Assembly: GCF_036898095.1 (NCBI RefSeq)
Contig: NC_090730.1
Coordinates: 29,017,481 to 29,081,480, forward strand
Direction of reading: 5' to 3'
DNA length: 64,000 nt
From: Palaemon carinicauda
Taxonomy: Eukaryota > Arthropoda > Malacostraca > Decapoda > Palaemonidae
Each line of letters begins with the position of its first letter. The stretch's first letter is position 1. This document shows positions 33,734 to 44,415 of the stretch, one piece after another. A model generated the notes under the pieces. That model worked only from the letters and a program-made list of their open reading frames with translations, did not search any database and was not told where the DNA came from. A program made the position numbers and the translations under genes.

Positions 33734-34274
33734 TTCCTCGTCCTCGTCCTCTTCCTCTTCCTCGTCCTCGTCCTCTTCCTCTTCCTCGTCCTCGTCCTCC
33801 TCCTCTTCCTCGTCCTCGTCCTCCTCCTCTTCCTCTTCCTCGTCCTCCTCCTCTTCCTCTTCCTCGTCCTCGTCCTCCTCCTCTTCCTCGTCCTCCTCCT
33901 CCTCCTCTTCCTCGTCGTCCTCCTCTTCCTCGTCGTCCTCCTCTTCCTCGTCCTCCTCCTCTTCCTCGTCGTCCTCCTCTTCCTCGTCCTCCTCCTCTTC
34001 CTCGTCCTCCTCTTCCTCGTCCTCCTCCTCTTCCTCGTCCTCCTCCTCTTCCTCGTCGTCCTCCTCTTCCTCGTCCTCCTCCTCCTCTTCCTCGTCCTCT
34101 TCCTCGTCCTCCTCCTCTTCCTCGTCCTCTTCCTCGTCCTCCTCCTCGTCCTCCTCCTCTTCCTCCTCCTCCTCCTCCTCCTCTTCCTCGTCCTCCTCCT
34201 CTTCCTCGTCCTCCTCCTCTTCCTCGTCCTCCTCCTCTTCCTCGTCCTCCTCCTCTTCCTCGTCCTCCTCCTCT

Positions 34275-34309
<35 letters not shown>

Positions 34310-34319
34310 TTCTTCTTCG

Positions 34320-34354
<35 letters not shown>

Positions 34355-34364
34355 TTCTTCCTCC

Positions 34365-34399
<35 letters not shown>

Positions 34400-35714
34400 C
34401 TCCTCCTCCTCCTCCTCCTCTTCCTCCTCCTCCTCTAATTCTTCGTCTCCTTCATAACTTGAAATATCTTCATATGAATGTTCCATCAACATAGTATCCT
34501 CATCAACTAGATAATCATCATCAGAGTTAAAATCATACTCCTCATCAGCATCGGAATCATATTCATAATCCCATTCATCTGATTCATCTTCATCCAACCA
34601 TTCTTGCATCTTTGGATTTTCGAAAAGTTTATCTGTAAAATCTTTGACAAATTTTCTTACATCGTTGTATTCCTCCCTCTTCTCTTTATCAGTTAAAAGA
34701 TCTTTTGCGTAGTTGATATGTTGCATGATCTCATGTACTTCCCGTTGGTCTTTGTCAGACCCATGGCACTTATCAGGATGGTACTCGAGTGCCATTTTCC
34801 TGTAGGCTTTTTTTATTTCCTTCTGGGAAGCGTCTGTTTTAACACCTATTATTTGGAAAGGACATCCATGAATTTCCATTCTTTCCAGTGCCTCGGCATA
34901 ATAAACCAAGTCTTCTTGCAGCTCCTCCTCTTCGTCCAGTTGCTCAAATAGAGCAATTGCATCTCTGTATTTTCCATCTAATAAGTAGCATAGACCGAGT
35001 CTTAATCTAATTTCGGGATCTGTCTCGTCAATAGCAAGAGCACTCAGGAAACATTCGCGAGCTTCTTCCAGCCGTCGAAGCTTGCACAAGATATTCCCTT
35101 TCAATTGAGGCAGTTCTGCGCGAGCCCAGGGGAAGAAGGACTCTAGCTTCTGACAGCGCGAAATTGTTTTTAAGACAGCATCAAACTCAGAGTTGTCTAT
35201 CATCGAGGGAATCGTATTCCATAATATCTGCCGCTGCAGGAACTCCCGTGCTTTGAGTGCCCTAGGGTGATTTGGGCATTCCTTCAGAACTTCGTCCAAA
35301 TTTTTTTCAGCCTCCTCAAAGTCACAGTGACTTGCACAAAATATGGCAGATTCCACTTTTACATACGAGTTTTCTTTGTGTTCATCGGGCAGCTCATCTA
35401 AAACGTTCTGGGCCTCATCCCATCTGCCCAATGCCATCAAACATCTGAGCTCCTTCACGCGGCATTCCAACACGTCGTCAAAATCTTTAAGGACAACTCT
35501 TAGGAAAACTAACGCCAACTCAAAGTCTTCATTGTGTATACAACGATCCATCTCAGATTCCAGGACGTTTCGACGAGTTACTGGTCTTTCCTCTTCTGCT
35601 TCTTCCATTCGTTCTTCCAGTGTTTTTGATAAATCGTTGGATTCACGATTTTTCAGATTTTCGAATTCATTGAATTCCTCCTCTTCCTCTTCCTCTTCCT
35701 CTTCCTCTTCCTCT

Positions 35715-35749
<35 letters not shown>

Positions 35750-38700
35750 TTCCTCTTCCTCCTCATCATCATCTAATTCCTTCTCCTCTTCTTCAGCAGG
35801 AAGATCGATTTCATCTTCCAGTTCATCCTGGAAAGCTCCTTCAGCTGGAAGAAATTCACCGTCTTCCAGCTCTTCCTGGAACATTCCTTCAGCTGGAAGA
35901 AACTCACCCTCTTCCAGCTCTTCCTGGAACATTCCTTCAGCTGGAAGAAACTCGCCCTCTTCCAGCTCTTCCTGGAACATTCCTTCAGCTGGAAGAAACT
36001 CACCCTCTTCCAACTCTTCCTGGAACATTCCTTCAGCTGGAAGAAACTCACCCTCTTCCAGCTCTTCCTGGAACATTCCTTCAGCTGGAAGAAACTCGCC
36101 CTCTTCCTGGAACATTCCTTCAGCTGGAAGAAACTCGCCCTCTTCCTGGAACATTCCTTCAGCTGGAAGAAACTCGACCTCTTCCAGCTCTTCCTGGAAC
36201 ATTCCTTCAGCTGGAAGAAACTCTCACCCTCTTCCAGCTCTTCCTGGAACATTCCTTCAGCTGGAAGAAACTCGCCCTCTTCCTGGAACATTCCTTCAGC
36301 TGGAAGAAACTCGCCCTCTTCCTGGAACATTCCTTCAGCTGGAAGAAACTCGCCCTCTTCCTGGAACATTCCTTCAGCTGGAAGAAACTCGCCCTCTTCC
36401 TGGAACATTCCTTCAGCTGGAAGAAACTCGCCCTCTTCCTGGAACATTCCTTCAGCTGGAAGAAACTCGCCCTCTTCCTGGAACATTCCTTCAGCTGGAA
36501 GAAACTCGCCCTCTTCCTGGAACATTCCTTCAGCTGGAAGAAACTCGCCCTCTTCCTGGAACATTCCTTCAGCTGGAAGAAACTCGCCCTCTTCCTGGAA
36601 CATTCCTTCAGCTGGAAGAAACTCGCCCTCTTCCTGGAACATTCCTTCAGCTGGAAGAAACTCGCCCTCATCCTGGAACATTCCTTCAGCTGGAAGAAAC
36701 TCGCCCTCTTCCTGGAACATTCTTTCAGCTGGAAGAAACTCGCCCTCTTCCTGGAACATTCCTTCAGCTGGAAGAAACTCGCCCTCATCCTGGAACATTC
36801 CTTCAGCTGGAAGAAACTCACCCTCTTCCTGGAACATTCCTTCAGCTGGAAGAAACTCGCCCTCTTCCTGGAACATTCCTTCAGCTGGAAGAAACTCGCC
36901 CTCATCCTGGAACATTCCTTCAGCTGGAAGAAACTCGCCCTCTTCCTGGAACTCTTCCTGGAACATTCCTTCAGTTGTAAGAAACTCACCCCACTCCTGG
37001 AACATTCCTTCAGCTGGAAGAAACTCACCCCACTCCTGGAACATTCCTTCAGCTGGAAGAAACTCACCCTCTTCCTGGAGCATTCCTTCAGCTGGAAGAA
37101 ACTCACCCCACTCCTGGAACATTCCTTCAGCTGGAAGAAACTCACCCCACTCCTGGAACATTCCTTCAGCTGGAAGAAACTCACCCCACTCCTGGAACAT
37201 TCCTTCAGCTGGAAGAAACTCACCCCACTCCTGGAACATTCCTTCAGCTGGAAGAAACTCGCCCTCTTCCTGGAACATTCCTTCAGGTGGAAGAAACTCG
37301 CCCTCTTCCTGGAACATTCCTTCAGCTGGAAGAAACTCGCCCTCTTCCTGGAACATTCCTTCAGCTGGAAGAAACTCGCCCTCATCCTGGAACATTCCTT
37401 CAGCTGGAAGAAACTCGCCCTCTTCCTGGAACATTCCTTCAGCTGGAAGAAACTCACCCCACTCCTGGAACATTCCTTCAGCTGGAAGAAACTCACCCTC
37501 TTCCTGGAACATTCCTTCAGCTGGAAGAAACTCACCCCACTCCTGGAACATTCCTTCAGCTGGAAGAAACTCACCCCACTCCTGGAACATTCCTTCAGCT
37601 GGAAGAAACTCACCCCACTCCTGGAACATTCCTTCAGCTGGAAGAAACTCACCCCACTCCTGGAACATTCTTTCAGCTGGAAGAAACACCCTCTTCCTGG
37701 AACATTCCTTCAGCTGGAAGAAACTCACCCCACTCCTGGAACATTCCTTCAGCTGGAAGAAACTCACCCTCTTCCTGGAACATTCCTTCAGCTGGAAGAA
37801 ACTCACCCTCTTCCAGCTCTTCCTGGAACATTCCTTCAGCTGGAAGAAACTCACCCCACTCCTGGAACATTCCTTCAGCTGGAAGAAACTCACCCCACTC
37901 CTGGAACATTCCTTCAGCTGGAAGAAACTCGCCCTCTTCCTGAAACATTCCTTCAGCTGGAAGAAACTCGCCCTCTTCCTGAAACATTCCTTCAGCTGGA
38001 AGAAACTCACCCCACTCCTGGAACATTCCTTCAGCTGGAAGAAACTCACCCCACTCCTGGAACATTCCTTCAGCTGGAAGAAACTCACCCCACTCCTGGA
38101 ACATTCCTTCAGCTGGAAGAAACTCACCCTCTTCCTGGAACATTCCTTCAGCTGGAAGAAACTCACCCTCTTCCTGGAATATTCCTTCAGCTGGAAGAAA
38201 CTCACCCTCTTCCTGGAACATTCCTTCAGCTGGAAGAAACTCACCCTCTTCCTGGAACATTCCTTCAGCTGGAAGAAACTCACCCTCTTCCTGGAACATT
38301 CCTTCAGCTGGAAGAAACTCACCCTCTTCCTGGAACATTCCTTCAGCTGGAAGAAACTCGCCCTCTTCCTGGGTAGTTTCTCCGATTTGCTCGAGAAGAT
38401 TCTGCAAAAGCTCTTCATCTCTCACAGTCTCTCCTCCTTTTCCGTTTCTTCCACACAGGTTCCTGAAAAAGAAAAATGCTCCGACGGCAGCAGTGCCAAA
38501 GGCAGCTGTGCCAGAGAGCAAGGCCATCTTCGGCCAAAGGACATGTTGGTCGACCAAACGGAGAATTTCATCCTTCTCCACTGCTTCGCCGCCGACAATG
38601 TCCCTCGCCAGGCCCACCAGAGTTCTGTCGCAGGGTGACAAGTTCGGTTCCTCGTACCTAACTAGGTTCGATAAACCAATGTACCCAAGGGCAGAATGCA

Positions 38701-38884
38701 GGCGCCGCCATATCCTGTTTTGGGTCCTGTAATCCTGCAGGTGCCGCCATATCCTGTTTTGGGTCCTGTAATCCTGCAGGTTCCGACGCGCCGCGTCGCA
38801 CAAGTCTAGCTCTTCCTCCAGAGCTGATCGCCATTGCCATCCTCCGTTAAGGAGAATTCCTACCGCTTTCTTTATTGCCTCCAT
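33068..38884 (-). CDS. Membrane-anchored repeat / acidic / TPR / J-domain protein, copy B
   Basis: The likely start is Met38884 (MEAIKKAVGILLNGG). In-frame ATGs at about 38925 and 38962 are alternatives. Order: about 110 residues including a duplicated LQDYRTQNRIWRH, a hydrophobic helix MALLSGTAAFGTAAVGAFFF followed by RNLCGRNGK, about 60-65 copies of a 13-residue repeat (EEGEFLPAEGMFQ and EWG, DEG or longer EELEEG forms), a Glu/Asp run, TPR-like repeats, a J domain with HPD at 34780-34772, then about 300 Glu/Asp residues that drift into a Gly frame and stop at 33068. The frame is broken by a 2-base loss at about 37687 and regained by a 2-base gain at about 36222. The middle 490 codons then read as SFFQLKECSRKRA repeats. 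No intron is visible. Function is inferred to be an Hsp70 co-chaperone at a membrane. The full architecture is not one I recognise. Confidence 0.7.
33076..33498. repeat. 423 bp uninterrupted polypyrimidine tract
   Basis: The plus strand contains only C and T, mainly CCT with CCTTTT interruptions. On the coding strand it is GAG/GGA. It corresponds to the Glu tract upstream of module A, but extra single bases (for example CTCCCTCC near 33,166) move it out of the Glu frame, so copy B ends in Gly/Lys and a stop here. Such mirror-like purine tracts can form triplex structures. Confidence 0.9.
33499..34436. repeat. GAG/GAC acidic-codon expansion after module B
   Basis: About 940 bp of CCT/CGT-type triplets on the plus strand, coding for a mixed Glu/Asp run of about 300 residues on the minus strand. 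EEEEED is the commonest local period. An extra C near 33,530 (GTCCCTCG) shifts the frame and starts the Gly-rich tail. Confidence 0.85.
35677..38372 (-). repeat. Coding minisatellite, 39 bp units, with a short GAG tract
   Basis: About 60-65 units of 39 bp, some 48 bp, built on CTGGAACATTCCTTCAGCTG and GAAGAAACTC on the plus strand. Units ending CCCCACTC (Trp codon) and CCCTCTTC (Glu codon) are clustered in blocks (for example 36,985-37,245 and 37,520-37,660), showing block-wise amplification. Four of the six frames have no stop in the unit. A 110 bp GAG/GAA tract (35,677-35,790) lies between the repeats and module B. Confidence 0.92.
38700..38782 (-). repeat. 39 bp in-frame duplication near the N terminus
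   Basis: GCCGCCATATCCTGTTTTGG, then GTCCTGTAATCCTGCAGG, occurs twice in tandem and duplicates the peptide LQDYRTQNRIWRH. It is distinct in sequence from the main 39 bp minisatellite. Confidence 0.9.
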
Positions 38885-38991
38885 TTCAAAAGTCACGCCA
38901 AATGCTTTCAAAACTTGAAAAACCATATTTATGATTACCGAAACCTTTCCTGAATTTAGCATTATTTTTAAGAAAAAAAAGCAAGTTGAGG

Positions 38992-39030
<39 letters not shown>

Positions 39031-39075
39031 ACCACAAATTCTTTTGTCTTCAACTGGAGTTCACATGTCTTCAAG

Positions 39076-39115
<40 letters not shown>

Positions 39116-39360
39116 GTGTATAATAATTTTCTTATACATACTTACATACATACATACATAAACGAGTAAAACGTCCGAGAATCCACAAGATAAAGAAGTA
39201 CAGAAAGGAATTAAAAAACAACAACAAAAGGAAAGTAAGGCGGAAAACAGGAGAAATCTTTCGCAGTAGATGATTTTGTTCTTTTCCAAGGATTTCATTC
39301 CTTAATTATTCGTTCGTTTTCAATCCATTTATGGAAATTCTTTCCTATTCTAATGGCCAG

Positions 39361-39403
<43 letters not shown>

Positions 39404-39484
39404 AAATCCCAAATGTGTCTGTTCGATAGGGTCTTCAAAGTGTCTCCAGCGGAAGACAGGACAATTTAGTCTAATGGCCGGCGT

Positions 39485-39520
<36 letters not shown>

Positions 39521-39563
39521 ATTCACGTCATATTTCATTTCCATTTATTCGCAGAAAGTAACG

Positions 39564-39604
<41 letters not shown>

Positions 39605-39640
39605 CTCTCTCTCTTTATATATATATATATATATATATAT
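38885..39640 (-). promoter_or_regulatory. Upstream region of the J-domain gene with GA and CT tracts
   Basis: About 750 bp upstream of the likely start contains (GA)n runs at 38,995-39,028, 39,080-39,112, 39,366-39,399 and 39,487-39,519, then (CT)n at 39,571-39,613 and (TA)n at 39,617-39,640. No TATA box or initiator can be assigned. GA tracts can act as GAGA-factor sites in arthropods, but their general abundance here makes that weak. Confidence 0.35.
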
Positions 39641-39817
39641 CAGCCGTTACTAGTCCACTGCAGAACAAAAGCCTCGGACTTTTTTTTAACTTCGAGTCTG
39701 TTCCTGGTCTTTCTATATCAGTTTATGCCTATAAATTTCTTTAGTTCGTCAATCCATCGTCTTCTCTTCCTTTCCCTGCTGGTTTTGAGATAATTAGGGA
39801 CCCATCCGTTATATTTC

Positions 39818-39859
<42 letters not shown>

Positions 39860-40873
39860 TTGCTGACTGTATTATCTAAAGGTAAATAATTCTTTAAGAC
39901 AAATTGAATACTGACATAACATAACTTGTCATTGCTTATATTGATCAATTGTAGCAGAAGCGATAATGAATAATGAGGGAATGAGGACACAAGAAAAATT
40001 TAAATAACCACCACAGACAAACACACACACATTATTATCACAGAAATATCCAGATAAGATGGTCTACAATAGGACGTAAATTGCAAAACTACCAAGATTA
40101 TTTTAATATCTTTTTAAATTGGCCAATCTGACATTTTCAGTCAACTTTTTAATCCGCGAAAATTGAGGTTTGCTTACCGAGATAGAGTTGAACGTAAAGG
40201 TTTTCAATTCTTACTACTTTCCTCTCCCTTCGTTCAATATATATCATTATTTCCTCTTATGCCCTTTCTTTCAATCCCTATCTTTTCCTGTATCCCAATT
40301 CTTTGCAACAGCAGTAATTTCATTAACGCCCAAACCAGCTGATTGACAGGAGGCCTTCTCCTCCCCCTCCCCCCTCAGACCGTGGGAAAAAGCGAGCCAA
40401 TGTTTTTACGACCGAGTTCAAGCAAAGAATTGGGATACAGGAAAAGATAGGGATTGAAAGAAGGGGGAATAAGAAGAAACAATGATAAATATTGGTCAAA
40501 GAGAGAGGAAAGTAATAAGAATTGATTGCCTTTACGTACATCTCTTTGTCGGTAAGGAAACTTGAATTTTTGCAGATGAAAAAAGCTGATTGATAAAAAG
40601 TCAGATTGGTCAATTTAAAAAGATATTAAAATGATCTTTGTAGTTTCGTCATTTGCGTCCAATTGAAGACGCCTTTGTCTGGATATTTCTAAGATGATAA
40701 TGTGTGTGTGTGTCTGTGATGATTATTTAAATTCGTCTTGCGTCCTCATTCCCTTATTATTTATTATCGCTTCTGCTACAATTGATCAATTTAAGCAATG
40801 ACAAGTCATGTTATGTCAGTATTCAATTTGTCTTAAGGAATTATTTACCTTCAAATGATACAGTCAGCAACTA

Positions 40874-40921
<48 letters not shown>

Positions 40922-41104
40922 TAAGATATAACAGAATGGGTCCCTAATAATTACAAAAGAAGCAGGGGAAGGAAGAGAAGACGATGGATTGACGAACTAA
41001 GGAAATTTGCGGGGATAACCTGACCTAGAAAGACCATAAACAGACGCAAGTGGATAAAAAAAAACTCCGAGGCCTTTGTTCTGCAGTGGACTAGTAACGG
41101 CTGA
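39641..41104. repeat. Fold-back element, about 1.46 kb palindrome
   Basis: The arms 39,641-40,313 and 40,430-41,104 are inverse copies at roughly 80-90 percent by eye. Both outer ends read ATCAGCCGTTACTAGTCCAC, then TGCAGAACAAA, and both abut (TA)n. Shared internal landmarks include GACGATGGATTGACGAACTA and TTGATCAATT, plus (GA)n/(CT)n runs in matching positions. The 115 bp loop is at 40,314-40,429. No gene is present. It may be a fold-back transposon or a duplicated-inverted fragment. Confidence 0.85.
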
Positions 41105-41116
41105 TTATATATATAT

Positions 41117-41156
<40 letters not shown>

Positions 41157-41334
41157 TTGTATATATACATACATATATATATATATATATATAAGTATAT
41201 ATATATATATATATATATAAGTATATATATATATATATATATAAGTATATATATATATATATATATAAGTATATATATATATATATAAGTATATATATAT
41301 ATATATATATAAGTATATATATATATATATATAT
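41105..41334. repeat. (TA)n with periodic AAG interruptions
   Basis: About 230 bp of TA with TAAGTA interruptions at roughly 25-45 bp spacing near the right end, a small compound repeat joining the two palindromes. Confidence 0.95.
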
Positions 41335-42616
41335 ATGGATAAATATCAACACAACATCGTGTTCAAATAGAAATAAATTTCTACCTCATACTTGGGATCG
41401 AACGCTAGCCCCTTCTAATGAAAGGCCAGGTCGAAACCAACCATGCCACGAGAGCCCATAAAAGGAAATCTTAACCTGACACTAATCTAGCTGTCCGAGG
41501 ATTTACCTGGTGAGACATCAGTCTCTTTACCAGCGAGTTTTACTAGATTTCCCCGGGCCACCACGTGACACAATTGGTAGTAATTCATTCAAATTACCCC
41601 TAATGAGTCAATATGGATAAATATCAACACAACATCGTGTTCAAATAGAAATAAATTTCTACCTCATACTTGGGATCGAACGCTAGCCCCTTCTAATGAA
41701 AGGCCAGGTCGAAACCAACCATGCCACGAGAGCCCATAAAAGGAAATCTTAACCTGACACTAATCTAGCTGTCCGAGGATTTACCTGGTGAGACATCAGT
41801 CTCTTTACCAGCGAGTTTTACTAGATTTCCCCGGGCCACCACGTGACACAATTGGTAGTAATTCATTCAAATTACCCCTAATGAGTCAATATGGATAAAT
41901 ATCAACACAACATCGTGTTCAAATAGAAATAAATTTCTACCTCATACTTGGGATCGAACGCTAGCCCCTTCTAATGAAAGGCCAGGTCGAAACCAACCAT
42001 GCCACGAGAGCCCATAAAAGGAAATCTTAACCTGACACTAATCTAGCTGTCCGAGGATTTACCTGGTGAGACATCAGTCTCTTTACCAGCGAGTTTTACT
42101 AGATTTCCCCGGGCCACCACGTGACACAATTGGTAGTAATTCATTCAAATTACCCCTAATGAGTCAATATGGATAAATATCAACACAACATCGTGTTCAA
42201 ATAGAAATAAATTTCTACCTCATACTTGGGATCGAACGCTAGCCCCTTCTAATGAAAGGCCAGGTCGAAACCAACCATGCCACGAGAGCCCATAAAAGGA
42301 AATCTTAACCTGACACTAATCTAGCTGTCCGAGGATTTACCTGGTGAGACATCAGTCTCTTCACCAGCGAGTTTTACTAGATTTCCCCGGGCCACCACGT
42401 GACACAATTGGTAGTAATTCATTCAAATTACCCCTAATGAGTCAATATGGATAAATATCAACACAACATCGTGTTCAAATAGAAATAAATTTCTACCTCA
42501 TACTTGGGATCGAACGCTAGCCCCTTCTAATGAAAGGCCAGGTCGAAACCAACCATGCCACGAGAGCCCATAAAAGGAAATCTTAACCTGACACTAATCT
42601 AGCTGTCCGAGGATTT
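41335..42616 (-). repeat. 278 bp tandem array, first arm (4.6 units)
   Basis: Units begin ATGGATAAATATCAACACAA at 41335, 41613, 41891, 42169 and 42447, an exact 278 bp period. The copies are almost identical (one change seen at about 42,361). The array stops inside the fifth unit at GAGGATTT and inverts. Each unit contains a tRNA-like segment in antisense orientation. Confidence 0.97.
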
Positions 42617-43932
42617 GAATGAATTACTACCAATTGTGTCACGTGGTGGCCCGGGGAAATCTAGTAAAACTCGCTGGTAAAGAGACTGATGTCTCACCAG
42701 GTAAATCCTCGGACAGCTAGATTAGTGTCAGGTTAAGATTTCCTTTTATGGGCTCTCGTGGCATGGTTGGTTTCGACCTGGCCTTTCATTAGAAGGGGCT
42801 AGCGTTCGATCCCAAGTATGAGGTAGAAATTTATTTCTATTTGAACACGATGTTGTGTTGATATTTATCCATATTGACTCATTAGGGGTAATTTGAATGA
42901 ATTACTACCAATTGTGTCACGTGGTGGCCCGGGGAAATCTAGTAAAACTCGCTGGTAAAGAGACTGATGTCTCACCAGGTAAATCCTCGGACAGCTAGAT
43001 TAGTGTCAGGTTAAGATTTCCTTTTATGGGCTCTCGTGGCATGGTTGGTTTCGACCTGGCCTTTCATTAGAAGGGGCTAGCGTTCGATCCCAAGTATGAG
43101 GTAGAAATTTATTTCTATTTGAACACGATGTTGTGTTGATATTTATCCATATTGACTCATTAGGGGTAATTTGAATGAATTACTACCAATTGTGTCACGT
43201 GGTGTCCCGGGGAAATCTAGTAAAACTCGCTGGTAAAGAGACTGATGTCTCACCAGGTAAATCCTCGGACAGCTAGATTAGTGTCAGGTTAAGATTTCCT
43301 TTTATGGGCTCTCGTGGCATGGTTGGTTTCGACCTGGCCTTTCATTAGAAGGGGCTAGCGTTCGATCCCAAGTATGAGGTAGAAATTTATTTCTATTTGA
43401 ACACGATGTTGTGTTGATATTTATCCATATTGACTCATTAGGGGTAATTTGAATGAATTACTACCAATTGTGTCACGTGGTGGCCCGGGGAAATCTAGTA
43501 AAACTCGCTGGTAAAGAGACTGATGTCTCACCAGGTAAATCCTCGGACAGCTAGATTAGTGTCAGGTTAAGATTTCCTTTTATGGGCTCTCGTGGCATGG
43601 TTGGTTTCGACCTGGCCTTTCATTAGAAGGGGCTAGCGTTCGATCCCAAGTATGAGGTAGAAATTTATTTCTATTTGAACACGATGTTGTGTTGATATTT
43701 ATCCATATTGACTCATTAGGGGTAATTTGAATGAATTACTACCAATTGTGTCACGTGGTGGCCCGGGGAAATCTAGTAAAACTCGCTGGTAAAGAGACTG
43801 ATGTCTCACCAGGTAAATCCTCGGACAGCTAGATTAGTGTCAGGTTAAGATTTCCTTTTATGGGCTCTCGTGGCATGGTTGGTTTCGACCTGGCCTTTCA
43901 TTAGAAGGGGCTAGCGTTCGATCCCAAGTATG

Positions 43933-43933
<1 letters not shown>
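42617..43933 (+). repeat. 278 bp tandem array, inverted arm (4.7 units)
   Basis: Reverse-complement copies of the same unit run to 43,933, where the last unit breaks off after GATCCCAAGTATGA and enters (TA)n. One change is seen near 43,204 (GGTGTCCC). With the first arm this forms a palindrome of about 2.6 kb with no loop. Confidence 0.97.
42749..42815 (+). other. tRNA-like segment (repeated ten times in the array)
   Basis: GGGCTCTCGTGGCATGGTTG begins the segment and GCGTTCGATCCCAAG ends it, about 67 bp. TGGCATGGTTGG resembles a pol III A box and GTTCGATCC a B box, about 45 bp apart as in a tRNA gene. Matching copies are at about 43,027, 43,305, 43,583 and 43,861 on the plus strand, and five on the minus strand (first at about 41,391-41,457). 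A 3' acceptor partner and a clear anticodon stem are not convincing, so it is a tRNA-derived repeat head rather than a functional tRNA. Confidence 0.6.
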
Positions 43934-44004
<71 letters not shown>

Positions 44005-44057
44005 ATATATACATATATATATGTATATATATACATATACATATAAACATACATATA
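43934..44057. repeat. Compound (TA)n(AC)n microsatellite
   Basis: TA run, then about ten AC units, then TA with ATGTATGT interruptions. It closes the right side of the palindrome as (TA)n closes the left. Confidence 0.95.
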
Positions 44058-44415
44058 TATAAAACAAATGGTAGAACTTCGGCGAGTTATCAAATTAACG
44101 GAAAACCTTGTATACCCGAGAAAGGAAAAGGGGTAAACTGTAAACAACGCGTGTGAGTGTGTACGATAATTTTGGTTGAAAAAAAAAAAACGACAGTTTT
44201 AAGGATCATGTACGATAATCCAGTCGAAATAATCTGGCAACCCTGGCTGTGACCTATACCTGGACCCAAGTGATTTAAGATCTTTCTCGATTTTCACGGA
44301 AAGTATTTAAAGTATCGATACTTTTAAAAAGTATGGAAAAATATATAAAGGGAAGATAGAAAAAATTATAAGAAATTTAGTTGTATCATATGAGATATAT
44401 GCTAAAAATTAAAGC
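44058..44415. other. Intergenic, no feature recognised
   Basis: About 360 bp of ordinary sequence without an open frame or repeat that I can support. Confidence 0.5.

Noticed and set aside
32744..34438. 564-codon plus-strand Ser/Leu frame
   Set aside because: It is the antisense of the Glu/Asp tracts and the TPR-J module of the minus-strand gene.
35343..37943. Plus-strand frames of PGTFLQLEETR and SSWNIPSAGRNS repeats
   Set aside because: Antisense readings of the 39 bp coding minisatellite. The minus frame links to recognisable domains, the plus frames do not.
41076..41352. Tyr/Ile-rich frames at (TA)n
   Set aside because: Reading through dinucleotide repeats. Same for frames at 51,193, 56,668, 57,228 and 58,646.
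42749..42815. Functional tRNA gene
   Set aside because: A and B boxes are visible, but I could not pair an acceptor stem or define an anticodon, and it sits within a tandem repeat. Treated as tRNA-derived.
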